A stretch of DNA of 64,000 nt from Hephaestia caeni (lineage in GTDB: Bacteria > Pseudomonadota > Alphaproteobacteria > Sphingomonadales > Sphingomonadaceae). The notes beneath the pieces are model-generated. The model was given only the letters and a program-made list of their open reading frames with translations. It had not been told where the DNA came from and did not search any database. Shown in pieces: positions 16,975 through 26,044 of the stretch. The translations under genes and the position numbers were made by a program. Where the stretch lies: NCBI RefSeq assembly GCF_003550065.1, contig NZ_QXDC01000002.1, positions 496,001-560,000 of the forward strand. The letters are read 5' to 3'. Position 1 is the stretch's first letter. Every line of letters begins with the position of its first letter.

Positions 16975-18209
16975 CGCAACGGTCTTTCCTTTTCCTTCAG
17001 GGGCCGCCTGGCCCGTTCTTCAGGCAACTCGCGTCTGGTTTGCGCGCGCGTGGACACCATTGCCACCGCATCAACCTGAACGGTGGCGACTGGTTCGATT
17101 GGCGAGGACCATCAGACAGTTTCCGAGGCACGCTGGATGACTGGTCAGGCTACCTTCACGAGGTGATCGAGCGCCATCAAGTGACGGACGTCATTCTGTT
17201 TGGGGACTGCCGCCAATATCATCTCAGCGCGCGAGTTTGCGCCATGAACCGCGAGGTCGCGGTTCATGTCTTTGAGGAAGGGTATATCCGTCCGGATTGG
17301 GTTACGCTCGAACGGGACGGCGTGAATGGCAATTCTAGCCTACCACGCGACCCGGACGCTTATATCTGCCTGGCGAGGCAGTTACCCCCTGTCCCCACTC
17401 ACAATCATGTTGCACCAAATTTTCGACAGCGCGCAACCGAAGCCATGGCCTATTGCCTCGCTACCCTTCTGCTGGCGCCTCGTTTCCCGAACTACGTGTC
17501 GCACCGGCCTTATCCGATCCTATCAGAACTGCGCGGTTGGATTGCACGCATCATGGCGCGGCCGATAGCTCTTCGGCGCTCGGCAAAATCTTTGGCTGAA
17601 CTCGGCTCACGCCGCTATTTTCTTCTGCCTCTTCAACTGGACTCCGACCATCAGATTCGCATCCATTCCCCGTTTTCGGGGATGGCGGTTGCGCTCGAAG
17701 CTATCGTCAGATCTTTCGCGGCACATGCAGCCAAGGACATCGTCCTGCTTGTGAAGGAACATCCGATCGACAACGGCCTTCATGCTTGGCGCAATATCGT
17801 TGTCGATTTGGCGCGGGCGCATGGAGTCGCCGATCGGGTACTCTTCATCGCAGATGGCGATCTCTACACGATTGTCGATCGGGCTTCCGGTGTAGTGACG
17901 GTCAACAGCACGACAGGCACATTGGCTCTTGCGTCCGGAATACCGGTCATCGTGCTTGGTAAGGCCATCTATGATCTGCCCGGTATAACCCATCAGCACT
18001 CGCTTGATGCGTTCTGGGTGAGGCCGACCGCTCCCTCCCCGGATGTCTATGAAGCCTTTCGCCGGGTCGTTGTCGCGCGATGCCTGCTATATGGGGGCTT
18101 CAGCAGCGCAAGAGCCCGCGCCTTGCTGCTCCCGGAGGCCATCACGCGCCTTGGTGGGATACAGGGGAGAACCCTGAGGGCCGCACCTTACGCGAAGGTG
18201 GCGGCATGA
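16971..18209 (+). CDS. kpsS: Capsule Kdo transferase KpsS
   Basis: A 412-residue enzyme that starts the poly-Kdo linker on lyso-phosphatidylglycerol at the inner membrane. Motifs of the family: FLFLQGPPGPFFRQLA at the N-terminus, RINLNGGDWFDW, VFEEGYIRPDWVTLE, LLPLQLDSDHQIRIHSPF, LVKEHPID and VNSTTGTLALASGIPVIVLG. The start overlaps kpsC by ATGA and the stop overlaps the following glycosyltransferase the same way, showing tight translational coupling. Length fits KpsS/WcbA. Confidence is high because paired with KpsC. Confidence 0.92.
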   Translation: MTQRSFLFLQGPPGPFFRQLASGLRARGHHCHRINLNGGDWFDWRGPSDSFRGTLDDWSGYLHEVIERHQVTDVILFGDCRQYHLSARVCAMNREVAVHVFEEGYIRPDWVTLERDGVNGNSSLPRDPDAYICLARQLPPVPTHNHVAPNFRQRATEAMAYCLATLLLAPRFPNYVSHRPYPILSELRGWIARIMARPIALRRSAKSLAELGSRRYFLLPLQLDSDHQIRIHSPFSGMAVALEAIVRSFAAHAAKDIVLLVKEHPIDNGLHAWRNIVVDLARAHGVADRVLFIADGDLYTIVDRASGVVTVNSTTGTLALASGIPVIVLGKAIYDLPGITHQHSLDAFWVRPTAPSPDVYEAFRRVVVARCLLYGGFSSARARALLLPEAITRLGGIQGRTLRAAPYAKVAA

Positions 18210-19477
18210 AGATGTTCAATGAAATACTGGACGGCGGTGGTGGATGCCCAATCCAAAACCTTGCGTTGCAGAGAGCCCGCCCCGAGCTGGTTCTTGACTT
18301 ATCGCGCCTGATAGCTCGCGTGTTGCACCCTGCCCCAACCGGTGTCGATCGGGTCGAAATGGCATATGCACGCAATCTCATGGATCGTGCAGGCGACCGA
18401 TTGCGTTTCTCCGCCATTCACCCATGCGGTGTCTACGGCCGGCTACGCGATGCAGATGTTCGGGCCTTCATCGACCACACGCTCAAGCGCTGGGAATTTG
18501 GTGGCGTCTACGAGGATCCTGCAGTGCGTTACCGCCACGCGATGCGCTGGCTCTGGCGCCTGAGGCCAAGGTCCGTTCCTGCAAAAACGAAGCCTCGCGT
18601 GTTGATCCAGCCCTCCCCCAATCATCTCGACCGGCAAGGTACGATCGCAGCCAAGGTTCGTAAGGAGCAGGCTCGGTATATTTGCCTCGTCCATGACCTC
18701 ATACCCGTGAGCCATCCCGAATATGCACGGCCGGGAGGAAGTGCTCGCCATCAGCTTCGCCTTCAAACGATCGCAAGCGAAGCCCATGGCATTCTCGTTA
18801 ACTCCCAAGCGACATTGCATGCCTGCCTGCGGCACGAAGGCATGGGAATTGGGGGCAAGCCGGTTCGGGTAGCACCACTCGGGATCGACGTGCCGTCACC
18901 GGCGGTGTCGCCGTGGCTGCCGCCGCGACCGTATTTTGTAATCCTCGGCACAATTGAGCCACGCAAGAACCACCTCCTCCTGCTCCTGGTGTGGCGCGAC
19001 TTGTGTGAACGCCTCGGACCAGCGCAGACACCGCACCTTCTGATTGTCGGGCGCCGGGGCTGGGAAAATGAAAACGTCCTGGATTTGCTTGAGCGCTGCA
19101 CTGTGCTGAACGGCGTCGTCCGAGAGCTCGACCGACTTCCCGACCAGGAACTGCGCAGCGTCCTCGCTGGAGCTCGAGCGCTCTTGATGCCCTCTTTCGC
19201 CGAGGGGTTTGGGCTGCCCATAGCAGAGGCATTGGCAACAGGTGTCCCGGTGATCGCCAGCGATCTAGCCTCCCATCGTGAAGCCGGCGGCGATGTGCCC
19301 GACTACCTTGACCCTCTCGATGGCGCGGCGTGGCGTCAAGCGGTGCTTGCGTATGCCGATTTGGCGAGCACGCGCAGACTAACCCAGATGGCACGGATCG
19401 CGACTTGGTCGCCCACGTCTTGGACATGTCATATCGACGCTGTGCTGGATCTCGCCGACGAGGTGGTGGCATGCTGA
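18206..19477 (+). CDS. GT4-family glycosyltransferase
   Basis: A 423-residue enzyme with a GT-B fold: an N-terminal acceptor domain (LDLSRLIARVLHPAPTGVDR, CLVHDLIPVSHPEY) and a C-terminal nucleotide-sugar domain (FVILGTIEPRKNH, LIVGRRGWEN, FAEGFGLPIAEALATGVPVI). The E-x7-E motif is intact. GDP-mannose, made by the neighbouring precursor operon, is a plausible donor, but the sequence does not prove it. It overlaps kpsS and kpsM by a few bases, so it is part of the capsule operon. Confidence 0.85.
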   Translation: MKMFNEILDGGGGCPIQNLALQRARPELVLDLSRLIARVLHPAPTGVDRVEMAYARNLMDRAGDRLRFSAIHPCGVYGRLRDADVRAFIDHTLKRWEFGGVYEDPAVRYRHAMRWLWRLRPRSVPAKTKPRVLIQPSPNHLDRQGTIAAKVRKEQARYICLVHDLIPVSHPEYARPGGSARHQLRLQTIASEAHGILVNSQATLHACLRHEGMGIGGKPVRVAPLGIDVPSPAVSPWLPPRPYFVILGTIEPRKNHLLLLLVWRDLCERLGPAQTPHLLIVGRRGWENENVLDLLERCTVLNGVVRELDRLPDQELRSVLAGARALLMPSFAEGFGLPIAEALATGVPVIASDLASHREAGGDVPDYLDPLDGAAWRQAVLAYADLASTRRLTQMARIATWSPTSWTCHIDAVLDLADEVVAC

Positions 19478-20286
19478 ATGCGAGACCAAAGCCTCGATTC
19501 CGCTCCAAGACGCTGGACGGACTTGACGTGCAACGCCACGTGATCGGGGCGCTTCTCATTCGAGAACTCCACACACGCTATGGTCGCGACAACATTGGTT
19601 CGATGTGGATGTTTCTTGAGCCACTCCTGCTCGCAGTTGCGGTCGCGTTCCTACATGCAAGCAGCGGCAAAGGACATCCTGGCTCGGACATTCGCATCAT
19701 TCCTTTCGCGCTCACTGGCTATACTGTGTTCATGATCTTTCGGTCGATCGTAACCCGGTCGGAATCTGCCCTCGAAGCGAACAGACCTTTGCTCTTTCAT
19801 CGCATGGTCACTATCTTCGACTTGCTTTTCTCTCGTGCCTTGCTGGAACTGATCGCAACGTCCGGCGCGCTCGCGATACTTTTCAGCCTCGCCGTCGCGA
19901 CTGGCCTGGCAGAACCAGTGGGGCGCCCTCTTCGGCTGATGGCAGCAATTGTGTTGCTTGCCTGGTTCGCATTCGCTCTCTCGATGGGAATTGCTGCCGG
20001 CGTTCATATCAGCAAAGCCTTCAGCAAGTTCGTTCATCCGGCGACATACATCGCAATGCCTTTGTCCGGCGCCTTCTTCCTTCTTGAGTGGATTCCTCTG
20101 CCCTACCGCGAATGGCTGAGTTGGTCACCGCTCAACCAGATCTTTGAGATGGTCCATAGCGGCGTCTTCAAGAGCTACGACAGCCCCTATTTCGATCCAC
20201 TCTACATCATTGGCTGGTGCATGGCCTTGACGGTGTTTGGGTGCCTTCTCCTGCGCGTTCTCCGACGTCACCTCCACTTGAGTTGA
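19471..20286 (+). CDS. kpsM: Capsule ABC transporter permease KpsM
   Basis: A 271-residue inner-membrane protein of the ABC-2 polysaccharide-export type. Six hydrophobic segments are visible after a cytosolic, basic N-terminus (RHVIGALLIRELHTRYGRDNIG). The family segment near LNQIFEMVHSGVF and a helical LLAWFAFALSMGIAAGVH are present. It starts inside the preceding gene (ATGCTGA) and ends within kpsE (TGATG). It should pair with the KpsT ATPase, whose gene lies 13 kb away at 33629. Confidence 0.9.
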   Translation: MLNARPKPRFRSKTLDGLDVQRHVIGALLIRELHTRYGRDNIGSMWMFLEPLLLAVAVAFLHASSGKGHPGSDIRIIPFALTGYTVFMIFRSIVTRSESALEANRPLLFHRMVTIFDLLFSRALLELIATSGALAILFSLAVATGLAEPVGRPLRLMAAIVLLAWFAFALSMGIAAGVHISKAFSKFVHPATYIAMPLSGAFFLLEWIPLPYREWLSWSPLNQIFEMVHSGVFKSYDSPYFDPLYIIGWCMALTVFGCLLLRVLRRHLHLS

Positions 20287-21566
20287 TGCATATGAAAAAC
20301 CAATCATCGCCCGCACCAATTGCACCGTCTCCAGACCGAGAAGAAGACTCTCAGGCCCGTTCTGAGGCCTTGAGACCTCTGCTGCTTTCCTCTTTCCCGC
20401 CTACCGAGGACCGCGAACAACTTTTTGGGGAGGCTGCTGATGACAATGGTGTCTTCGATTACGATGAACCGCCACCTCAGAAAGGATGGAGGCGGTTCGT
20501 ACACCCCTTCCTGCTCGTCGTTCTGCTACCCACGCTGGTGGTTGCAGGTTTCGAGTATCTAGTTGCCGCTGACCAGTATGAGTCCAGCGCTCAGTTCATT
20601 GTGCGCACACCGCAGCAGAACAATTCCGTAAACAGTCTCGGGCAGATGCTTGGTATCGGCGCGGGTAGCACGCCAGCAGATGTTCACAGTGTCGATGCCT
20701 ATCTGCTGTCGCACGATGCGGTCAGCGCACTCGGCCGCGATCGTCTGGTTGCAATGTTCCGTCATACCGATTCTGATCCGGTAACGCGTCTCTGGTTCGC
20801 CGATCCCGAGCCTGAAACACTGCTCAAATATTATCGCGGCAAAGTGAATGTCACGACATCTTCCGAAACAGGTATCACGCTCCTCTCCGTGCGAGGCTTC
20901 CAACGGAACGATGCGAAAGCACTTGCGGATGATTTGCTCAAGCTTGGGGAACAGCGCGTCAATCTGCTGAACCAGCGCATGTTCGAGGCCGGATTGACGG
21001 CTGCAAGCCGGCAAGTCCGTGAAGCCGAAGGGGCGATCGACGAGGCCGACCGGCAGATGACGGAATTCCGTCAAGCCCGCAGGGACGCCGATCCAGAGCG
21101 AACCAGCAGCGCCGAAATCCAACTTGCGACGTCGCTTCAGGAGCGTGCGGCGCAAGCCCGTGCGCAGCTCGACGCCATGGCCGCAGTGCTTCCTTCGAGC
21201 GCGCCGCAATATTCCGCCACAGTACGAAGGGTCACGGCGCTTGAACGACAAGTTGCAGCTGTAAAAGGCAGGCTCGCTGGCTCCGAGGGTTCGGTCGCTG
21301 CGGGACTGGGTGAGTATGAGCAACTTCAGGTGCGCCAGCAACTCGCTGCGAAGCGTTTTGAGGCAGCCCAGGCGAGCTTTCAATCGGCGCGAGAGCAACT
21401 CGTCAAGCAACAGCTCTTCATCATCCCGGTCGTCAAACCTAATCTGCCAGGCAAGTCTCTCTATCCCGAGCGCCTCACGATCATCGCCATCGTCTTTTTC
21501 GGCCTCCTTTTCGCCTATGCGATTGGATGGCTGATCCTCTCCGGTTTCCGCGAACATGCCGAGTAA
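20286..21566 (+). CDS. kpsE: Capsule export inner-membrane protein KpsE
   Basis: A 426-residue polysaccharide co-polymerase-type adaptor bridging the KpsMT transporter and the outer-membrane exporter. The N-terminal 60 residues are cytosolic, acidic and proline-rich. TM1 spans about residues 72-92 (FLLVVLLPTLVVAGFEYLV), a periplasmic coiled-coil-rich domain follows (220-370), and TM2 is near 400-420 (IIAIVFFGLLFAYAIGW). PNLPGKSLYPERL before TM2 is the typical motif. The start codon overlaps the kpsM stop by one base; an ATG at 20292 is equally possible. Confidence 0.88.
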   Translation: MHMKNQSSPAPIAPSPDREEDSQARSEALRPLLLSSFPPTEDREQLFGEAADDNGVFDYDEPPPQKGWRRFVHPFLLVVLLPTLVVAGFEYLVAADQYESSAQFIVRTPQQNNSVNSLGQMLGIGAGSTPADVHSVDAYLLSHDAVSALGRDRLVAMFRHTDSDPVTRLWFADPEPETLLKYYRGKVNVTTSSETGITLLSVRGFQRNDAKALADDLLKLGEQRVNLLNQRMFEAGLTAASRQVREAEGAIDEADRQMTEFRQARRDADPERTSSAEIQLATSLQERAAQARAQLDAMAAVLPSSAPQYSATVRRVTALERQVAAVKGRLAGSEGSVAAGLGEYEQLQVRQQLAAKRFEAAQASFQSAREQLVKQQLFIIPVVKPNLPGKSLYPERLTIIAIVFFGLLFAYAIGWLILSGFREHAE

Positions 21567-21578
21567 CGGGTATTCTCC

Positions 21579-24059
21579 ATGCTAACGCAACTCCTCAAAT
21601 ATCGAAAATCAGCCGGCGTCGCGGTGACACCGCGCGTCCACAAGGTGCTCCAAGCCGCAAACAGTGCTCGCGATGCTCGCGACTTCCTCAGGGCCGCGGG
21701 ATTGTTCCGTGATGCGCTCGATCAGGATCCATCCTTGTCTCATGTCTGGGTGCAATATGGCCACATGCTGCGCGAGGCCGATGAATTCGTTACAGCTGAA
21801 AGCGCCTATAACGAAGCGCTCAAACGGGGATCTGTCAGCGATCCCCATCTGCACCTCGGGCACCTTTACAAGGTTCGTGGCCAGCTCAGCAAAGCCGCTC
21901 AAAGCTATCTTGCCGCAGCTCGTGCCGATCCCACAAATGGCGATGCCTTGGCCGAGCTTCACCGGCTCATGGCCTGCGGCATCGAAATCACCCCAGAGGA
22001 CATCATGGCGATCACCGAGACCACAGCAGACGATATCCTAGAGATCGTTGATCCAATCACGCCCGCCGCTGCCCGGGTGCGTTCGGCAATTGATACGTTA
22101 GCCATGGTACTGCGCGAGAATGGCGCAGAGGAAGACGCTATTCGCTTCGAAGACACGCGAGAATTGCTTGAAACTCTGAGGCCGCAGACGGACGACGCGA
22201 CCGAGAGCGGGAATGGAGAAGACACAGCAACCGCCATCGTTTTCGACATTTCCGATCTCATCTCATATTTTAACAATGCCCGGTTGCCGACCGGCATCCA
22301 GCGCGTGCAAATCGAGGTGATTTCAGCTGCGCTCCGCCAAGAGCGACGAACAGTGAAGATTTGCGCTTTCCTCGAACATCGAGATGAGTGGGTAGAAATC
22401 TCACCCGCCATGTTCCAGTTAGGCTGCCGACTCAGCTTGACGAGCGGCGATCTCAAAGCACCCGAATGGCTGGCCTTCCTTACGAAGCTACGCCTTGCGA
22501 TGACCGTTTCTGATGCAATGGCTTTTCCGCGCGGCGCATTCCTTGTCAACCTTGGCACATCCTGGTGGTTGCAGAACTATTTTCTCTATGTACGGCAGGC
22601 CAAGACCGCATATGGCATTCGGTATGTGCCCTTCGTCCACGACCTTATCCCGGTCATGGCAAGCGAGCATTGCACACGGGAGCTAACACAGGACTTTATC
22701 AGTTGGGCACTCGGTGCGTTCGACCATGCAGATTTCTTCCTGGTGAACTCCGAGGCGACGAAGCGAGACCTTTTGCGAGTGGCCGCGCTGCTCGAACATG
22801 TTGTAGATGAACGAAATATCGTCGTAGTCCGCCTAGATGCCGACTTTCGCAAACCGACCACTACATCCCTGTCCGATCGAGAATTATCCAAGTGGGGCCT
22901 AGGGCGGTCGGAGTTCGTTCTGTTCGTCTCGACGATAGAATCCCGAAAAAATCATATCGGCGCGTTTGATGCTTGGATCAGTCTGCTTCGCAGTCACAGG
23001 CCGCGATCAGTGCCCAAGCTCGTTTGTGTCGGTAACAAAGGTTGGCTCAACGATGCGGTCTATGCGCGCCTCGCTTCACACGATGGGCTGCGTGACAAGG
23101 TTGTTATGTTATCAGGCTTGTCGGATGCCGAGCTCGACCTTTTATATCGTGCCTGCCTCTTTACCCTTTATCCAAGCAACTACGAAGGTTGGGGCTTGCC
23201 GGTCACGGAATCCTTGTGCCAGGGGAAGGTGCCTCTGCTTTCCGATGCGTCTTCTCTTCCGGAAGCGGGCGGTGCCTTCGCTCACTATTTCGAAGCGGGA
23301 TCTACCCCGCGCCTCACAAAAGCGCTGGAGCAGCTGATCTTCGACGGCAGCTTCCGGACCGATAAGGAAGCATTGATCCGCAAGGACTTTCTTCCGCGGA
23401 GGTGGGGGGACATTGCCGCAGACATCGCGAATTCCATCACCGAACGGGCTATCGCTCTGCACCCGGGCGAAAACGCAGTGTGTTGTGCGCCGGTCGCAAT
23501 ACTCGGTGCCCACCATCCGATCGTAAGAAACTTTGAAACAAGGATTTGGCCGGGCATGCGTTCTGCCGAGATCTTCCGATCAGGTTCCGGTTGGTGGGGG
23601 CCCGATAACTGGGGATGTTGGACGAAAGCGCGAGGCGGTGCATTAAACATAGGGATCCCGGAGAACGTCGAAGGCCCTCTCCGCCTCTACCTGAGGCTGC
23701 ATGGATTGCCGACTGGGAGCTGCGAGTGGCAAGCCTCGGTGACCGGCGGAAAAACAGAGCAAGGTGTCATCGATCCAGGTGCTTTCAAATGGGTATCGCT
23801 TACGATCGACTTAGTTCCACTCGATCGATGCCTGAATGTCACTGTTGAAGGCGAAGCGACGTTGGATCTGGCCACGGTCACCGGCGGGCTAGATCCGAGG
23901 ATTGTCTCGGTCGGTGTGGCTGGTTTTTATTTATGTCACGCGGATGATGCAAAGGCACGTTCTCAGTTCCTGGAGGCGCTAGCGCTCGGGAATCTAGATG
24001 ATCTGGCCTATAATCGTGAGCGGATAGGCAACGCAGCGGTCGCCCCATGCGAGGCATGA
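21579..24059 (+). CDS. TPR-glycosyltransferase fusion protein
   Basis: An 826-residue protein. Residues 15-130 form TPR-like helical repeats (FLRAAGLFRDALDQDPSLSH, VTAESAYNEALKRG). A GT4-type glycosyltransferase follows (about 220-620: FDISDLISYFNNARLPTGIQR, YVPFVHDLIPVMASEHC, FVSTIESRKNH, NYEGWGLPVTESLCQG). The last 180 residues look like a beta-rich carbohydrate-recognition-type domain (SGSGWWGPDNWGCWTKAR, LRLYLRLHGLP). It is cytosolic or membrane-peripheral. It begins 13 bases after kpsE. The three-part build suggests a chain-length or terminal-modifying transferase of the capsule; this is inference. Confidence 0.8.
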   Translation: MLTQLLKYRKSAGVAVTPRVHKVLQAANSARDARDFLRAAGLFRDALDQDPSLSHVWVQYGHMLREADEFVTAESAYNEALKRGSVSDPHLHLGHLYKVRGQLSKAAQSYLAAARADPTNGDALAELHRLMACGIEITPEDIMAITETTADDILEIVDPITPAAARVRSAIDTLAMVLRENGAEEDAIRFEDTRELLETLRPQTDDATESGNGEDTATAIVFDISDLISYFNNARLPTGIQRVQIEVISAALRQERRTVKICAFLEHRDEWVEISPAMFQLGCRLSLTSGDLKAPEWLAFLTKLRLAMTVSDAMAFPRGAFLVNLGTSWWLQNYFLYVRQAKTAYGIRYVPFVHDLIPVMASEHCTRELTQDFISWALGAFDHADFFLVNSEATKRDLLRVAALLEHVVDERNIVVVRLDADFRKPTTTSLSDRELSKWGLGRSEFVLFVSTIESRKNHIGAFDAWISLLRSHRPRSVPKLVCVGNKGWLNDAVYARLASHDGLRDKVVMLSGLSDAELDLLYRACLFTLYPSNYEGWGLPVTESLCQGKVPLLSDASSLPEAGGAFAHYFEAGSTPRLTKALEQLIFDGSFRTDKEALIRKDFLPRRWGDIAADIANSITERAIALHPGENAVCCAPVAILGAHHPIVRNFETRIWPGMRSAEIFRSGSGWWGPDNWGCWTKARGGALNIGIPENVEGPLRLYLRLHGLPTGSCEWQASVTGGKTEQGVIDPGAFKWVSLTIDLVPLDRCLNVTVEGEATLDLATVTGGLDPRIVSVGVAGFYLCHADDAKARSQFLEALALGNLDDLAYNRERIGNAAVAPCEA

Positions 24060-24137
24060 ACCGCGAACTGGAGGTGAGCCGCGGAGCTGCAGTGGATTCG
24101 GACCGGCGGCATCGTGAAGCGCAAAGCGGGCAACGCC

Positions 24138-25220
24138 ATGCCTGACCTTAGCCTGGAAAAAGTCAGCGAGGCTGGGCTGGTGAGCCTGTCCGAAGATGAA
24201 GACCGGATGCTTCGTCTAACTAAAATGTGGCGTGAAACCGTTGCCGACGACGCTGGCGAGATTAACCCAGCAACCCTTGCGACACTGGCCGATGTCTGGA
24301 ACTGCTATCGGCTTCTCTTGAACCGGGTCCCTGATCCTATCGGAACACCGCATCATCTCGATGCGCTCCGGGATGGCATTTCGATCCATCAACTCGTCGA
24401 GCGCTTCGTGCTCGGCCACGAATTTCTGGCGCTTTATAGCCCTCCGGCCCCGCCGGGACCGCTGCTGATGGCAATCAACGGGATCGAACTGCATCTTCCC
24501 GCACCGCGGACGATTGCGGACGCGACAATGCGAGCAACAGGGTATTACAAGCCCCACCTGACCGGCGTCGTTTCCAGCATCCTGCAGCCAGCGATGTACG
24601 TTCTGGACGTGGGCGCCGGCGCAGGCCAATTTGCCGTGCGCGCGGCACGCAAGGTTGGGCCTGCCGGGCGCGTCGTGGCTCTTGAACCACATCCCGGCTC
24701 GTTGCGTTCACTTTTGGCGAACATTCTGACGCACACGCCTAATAATGTCGACGCTTTACCGTTTGGAGCAGCCGATGGAGACGGGTTCCTCACGCTCATC
24801 GACGAAGATAGCGCGTCAACATCTCGCGATGTGGTGCACTCCGATCTGACATCCGGTGACAATAGCATGGTTGTCTATGCACGCACGATCGATTCACTCA
24901 TCCCGATCGACAAGCGCGTCGATGTTATCAAGATCGACCTAGACGGGTTCGACCACCGAGCTCTTCATGGTGCCTCGAAGACTCTATCGAGATGCCGGCC
25001 ACATCTGCTGGCGGCATATGCGCCGAAATTGCTGACGAAACATTCGAACATTGCTCCTTCCGACTACCTGCTCGGACTTCGTCAGCTCGGATATTCAAGC
25101 TTCGTTGCGATCCCTGATAGTGAACCACCGATCGACTGCGGGCAAGACATCACGGCACTCGCATGCCTGCCGGACAAGCTTAAGTCCGAGAAGGTAGATT
25201 TTTATGCCTGGACCGAATGA
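24138..25220 (+). CDS. FkbM-family methyltransferase with DUF4214-like N-terminus
   Basis: A 360-residue protein (ATG 24138; GTG at 24114 possible). An N-terminal helical segment (YRLLLNRVPDPIGTPHHLDALRDG, with VERFVLGHEFLAL) resembles DUF4214-type modules found in glycan-modifying enzymes. The C-terminal domain is a class I methyltransferase of the FkbM type: VLDVGAGAGQFAVRAARKVG, VVALEPHPGSLRSL, VIKIDLDGFDHRALHG. FkbM enzymes O-methylate sugars or other small groups. It is the first of a run of methyltransferases after the capsule glycosyltransferase genes and presumably methylates capsule sugars. Confidence 0.8.
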   Translation: MPDLSLEKVSEAGLVSLSEDEDRMLRLTKMWRETVADDAGEINPATLATLADVWNCYRLLLNRVPDPIGTPHHLDALRDGISIHQLVERFVLGHEFLALYSPPAPPGPLLMAINGIELHLPAPRTIADATMRATGYYKPHLTGVVSSILQPAMYVLDVGAGAGQFAVRAARKVGPAGRVVALEPHPGSLRSLLANILTHTPNNVDALPFGAADGDGFLTLIDEDSASTSRDVVHSDLTSGDNSMVVYARTIDSLIPIDKRVDVIKIDLDGFDHRALHGASKTLSRCRPHLLAAYAPKLLTKHSNIAPSDYLLGLRQLGYSSFVAIPDSEPPIDCGQDITALACLPDKLKSEKVDFYAWTE

Positions 25221-25330
25221 AGCTATCTTGATGGCGGCGGATATCCGCCGACCCATCGCATCGTGCTGTTCAGAATCCTCCGCTGTTCTGCATGGGGTAC
25301 GGCACAATATCGTTGGCGAGAGAAAATGAC

Positions 25331-26044
25331 ATGAAAGACACCGACTCAGATTGGGCAGAAATTGCGGCCACGGAGCCTTATTTCGGCGTCCTCACCGACC
25401 CGGCCTATCTACGCGGCAACATCAACGACGAAGCCTTGGAACGCTTTTGGGAAAGTGGTCGCCGGGATCTTCAATGGCAGCTTGAGATACTTCAAACACA
25501 ATATGGTGCATTCAAACCCAGGAACGCGCTCGATTTCGGATGCGGGGTTGGCCGCCTTACCCGCATGATGGCAACGGTCGCCGAGAAGGTCTACGGCGTC
25601 GACGTGGCGCCGGGTATGCTGGAGATCGCACGGAAGAACGCTTCTCAGAACACCATCTACACGGACCAGGTGCCGGACGTCGAGGTCGACTGGATCAATT
25701 CACTAATCGTGTTCCAGCACATTCATCCCAGCCGGGGCACTAAGATTATCGCGGACCTGGTGGCGAAGCTGAGCAGCGGAGGTGCCATAACCTTGCACGT
25801 CACGATTGGCCGTGAAATGGGTATTTGCCGGCCCCAGGAAGATGGCGCTGAGGTCCTGCGGTGGGATGGAGAGTTCTATAGGCCGCTGGTATTCACTCCG
25901 CCAGTTGGCGGAATGACAATGTACGATTACGATCTGGGCCAGGTGATGGTCATTCTGAACAAGGCGGGGATCCACCGCTTGACGGTTCAGCACACCAATC
26001 ATGGTGGCCATTATGGCGTTATCCTGATCGGCAAAAAAGCATGA
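25331..26044 (+). CDS. Class I SAM-dependent methyltransferase
   Basis: A 237-residue protein with motif I ALDFGCGVGRLTRMMA, motif II-like VYGVDVAPGMLEIARKN and LIVFQHIHPSRG, then a C-terminal region with NHGGHYGVILIGKK. ATG at 25331 is chosen for the GAGAGAA stretch before it. Acceptor unknown; location implies the capsule. It overlaps the next gene by 4 bases (ATGA). Confidence 0.8.
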   Translation: MKDTDSDWAEIAATEPYFGVLTDPAYLRGNINDEALERFWESGRRDLQWQLEILQTQYGAFKPRNALDFGCGVGRLTRMMATVAEKVYGVDVAPGMLEIARKNASQNTIYTDQVPDVEVDWINSLIVFQHIHPSRGTKIIADLVAKLSSGGAITLHVTIGREMGICRPQEDGAEVLRWDGEFYRPLVFTPPVGGMTMYDYDLGQVMVILNKAGIHRLTVQHTNHGGHYGVILIGKKA

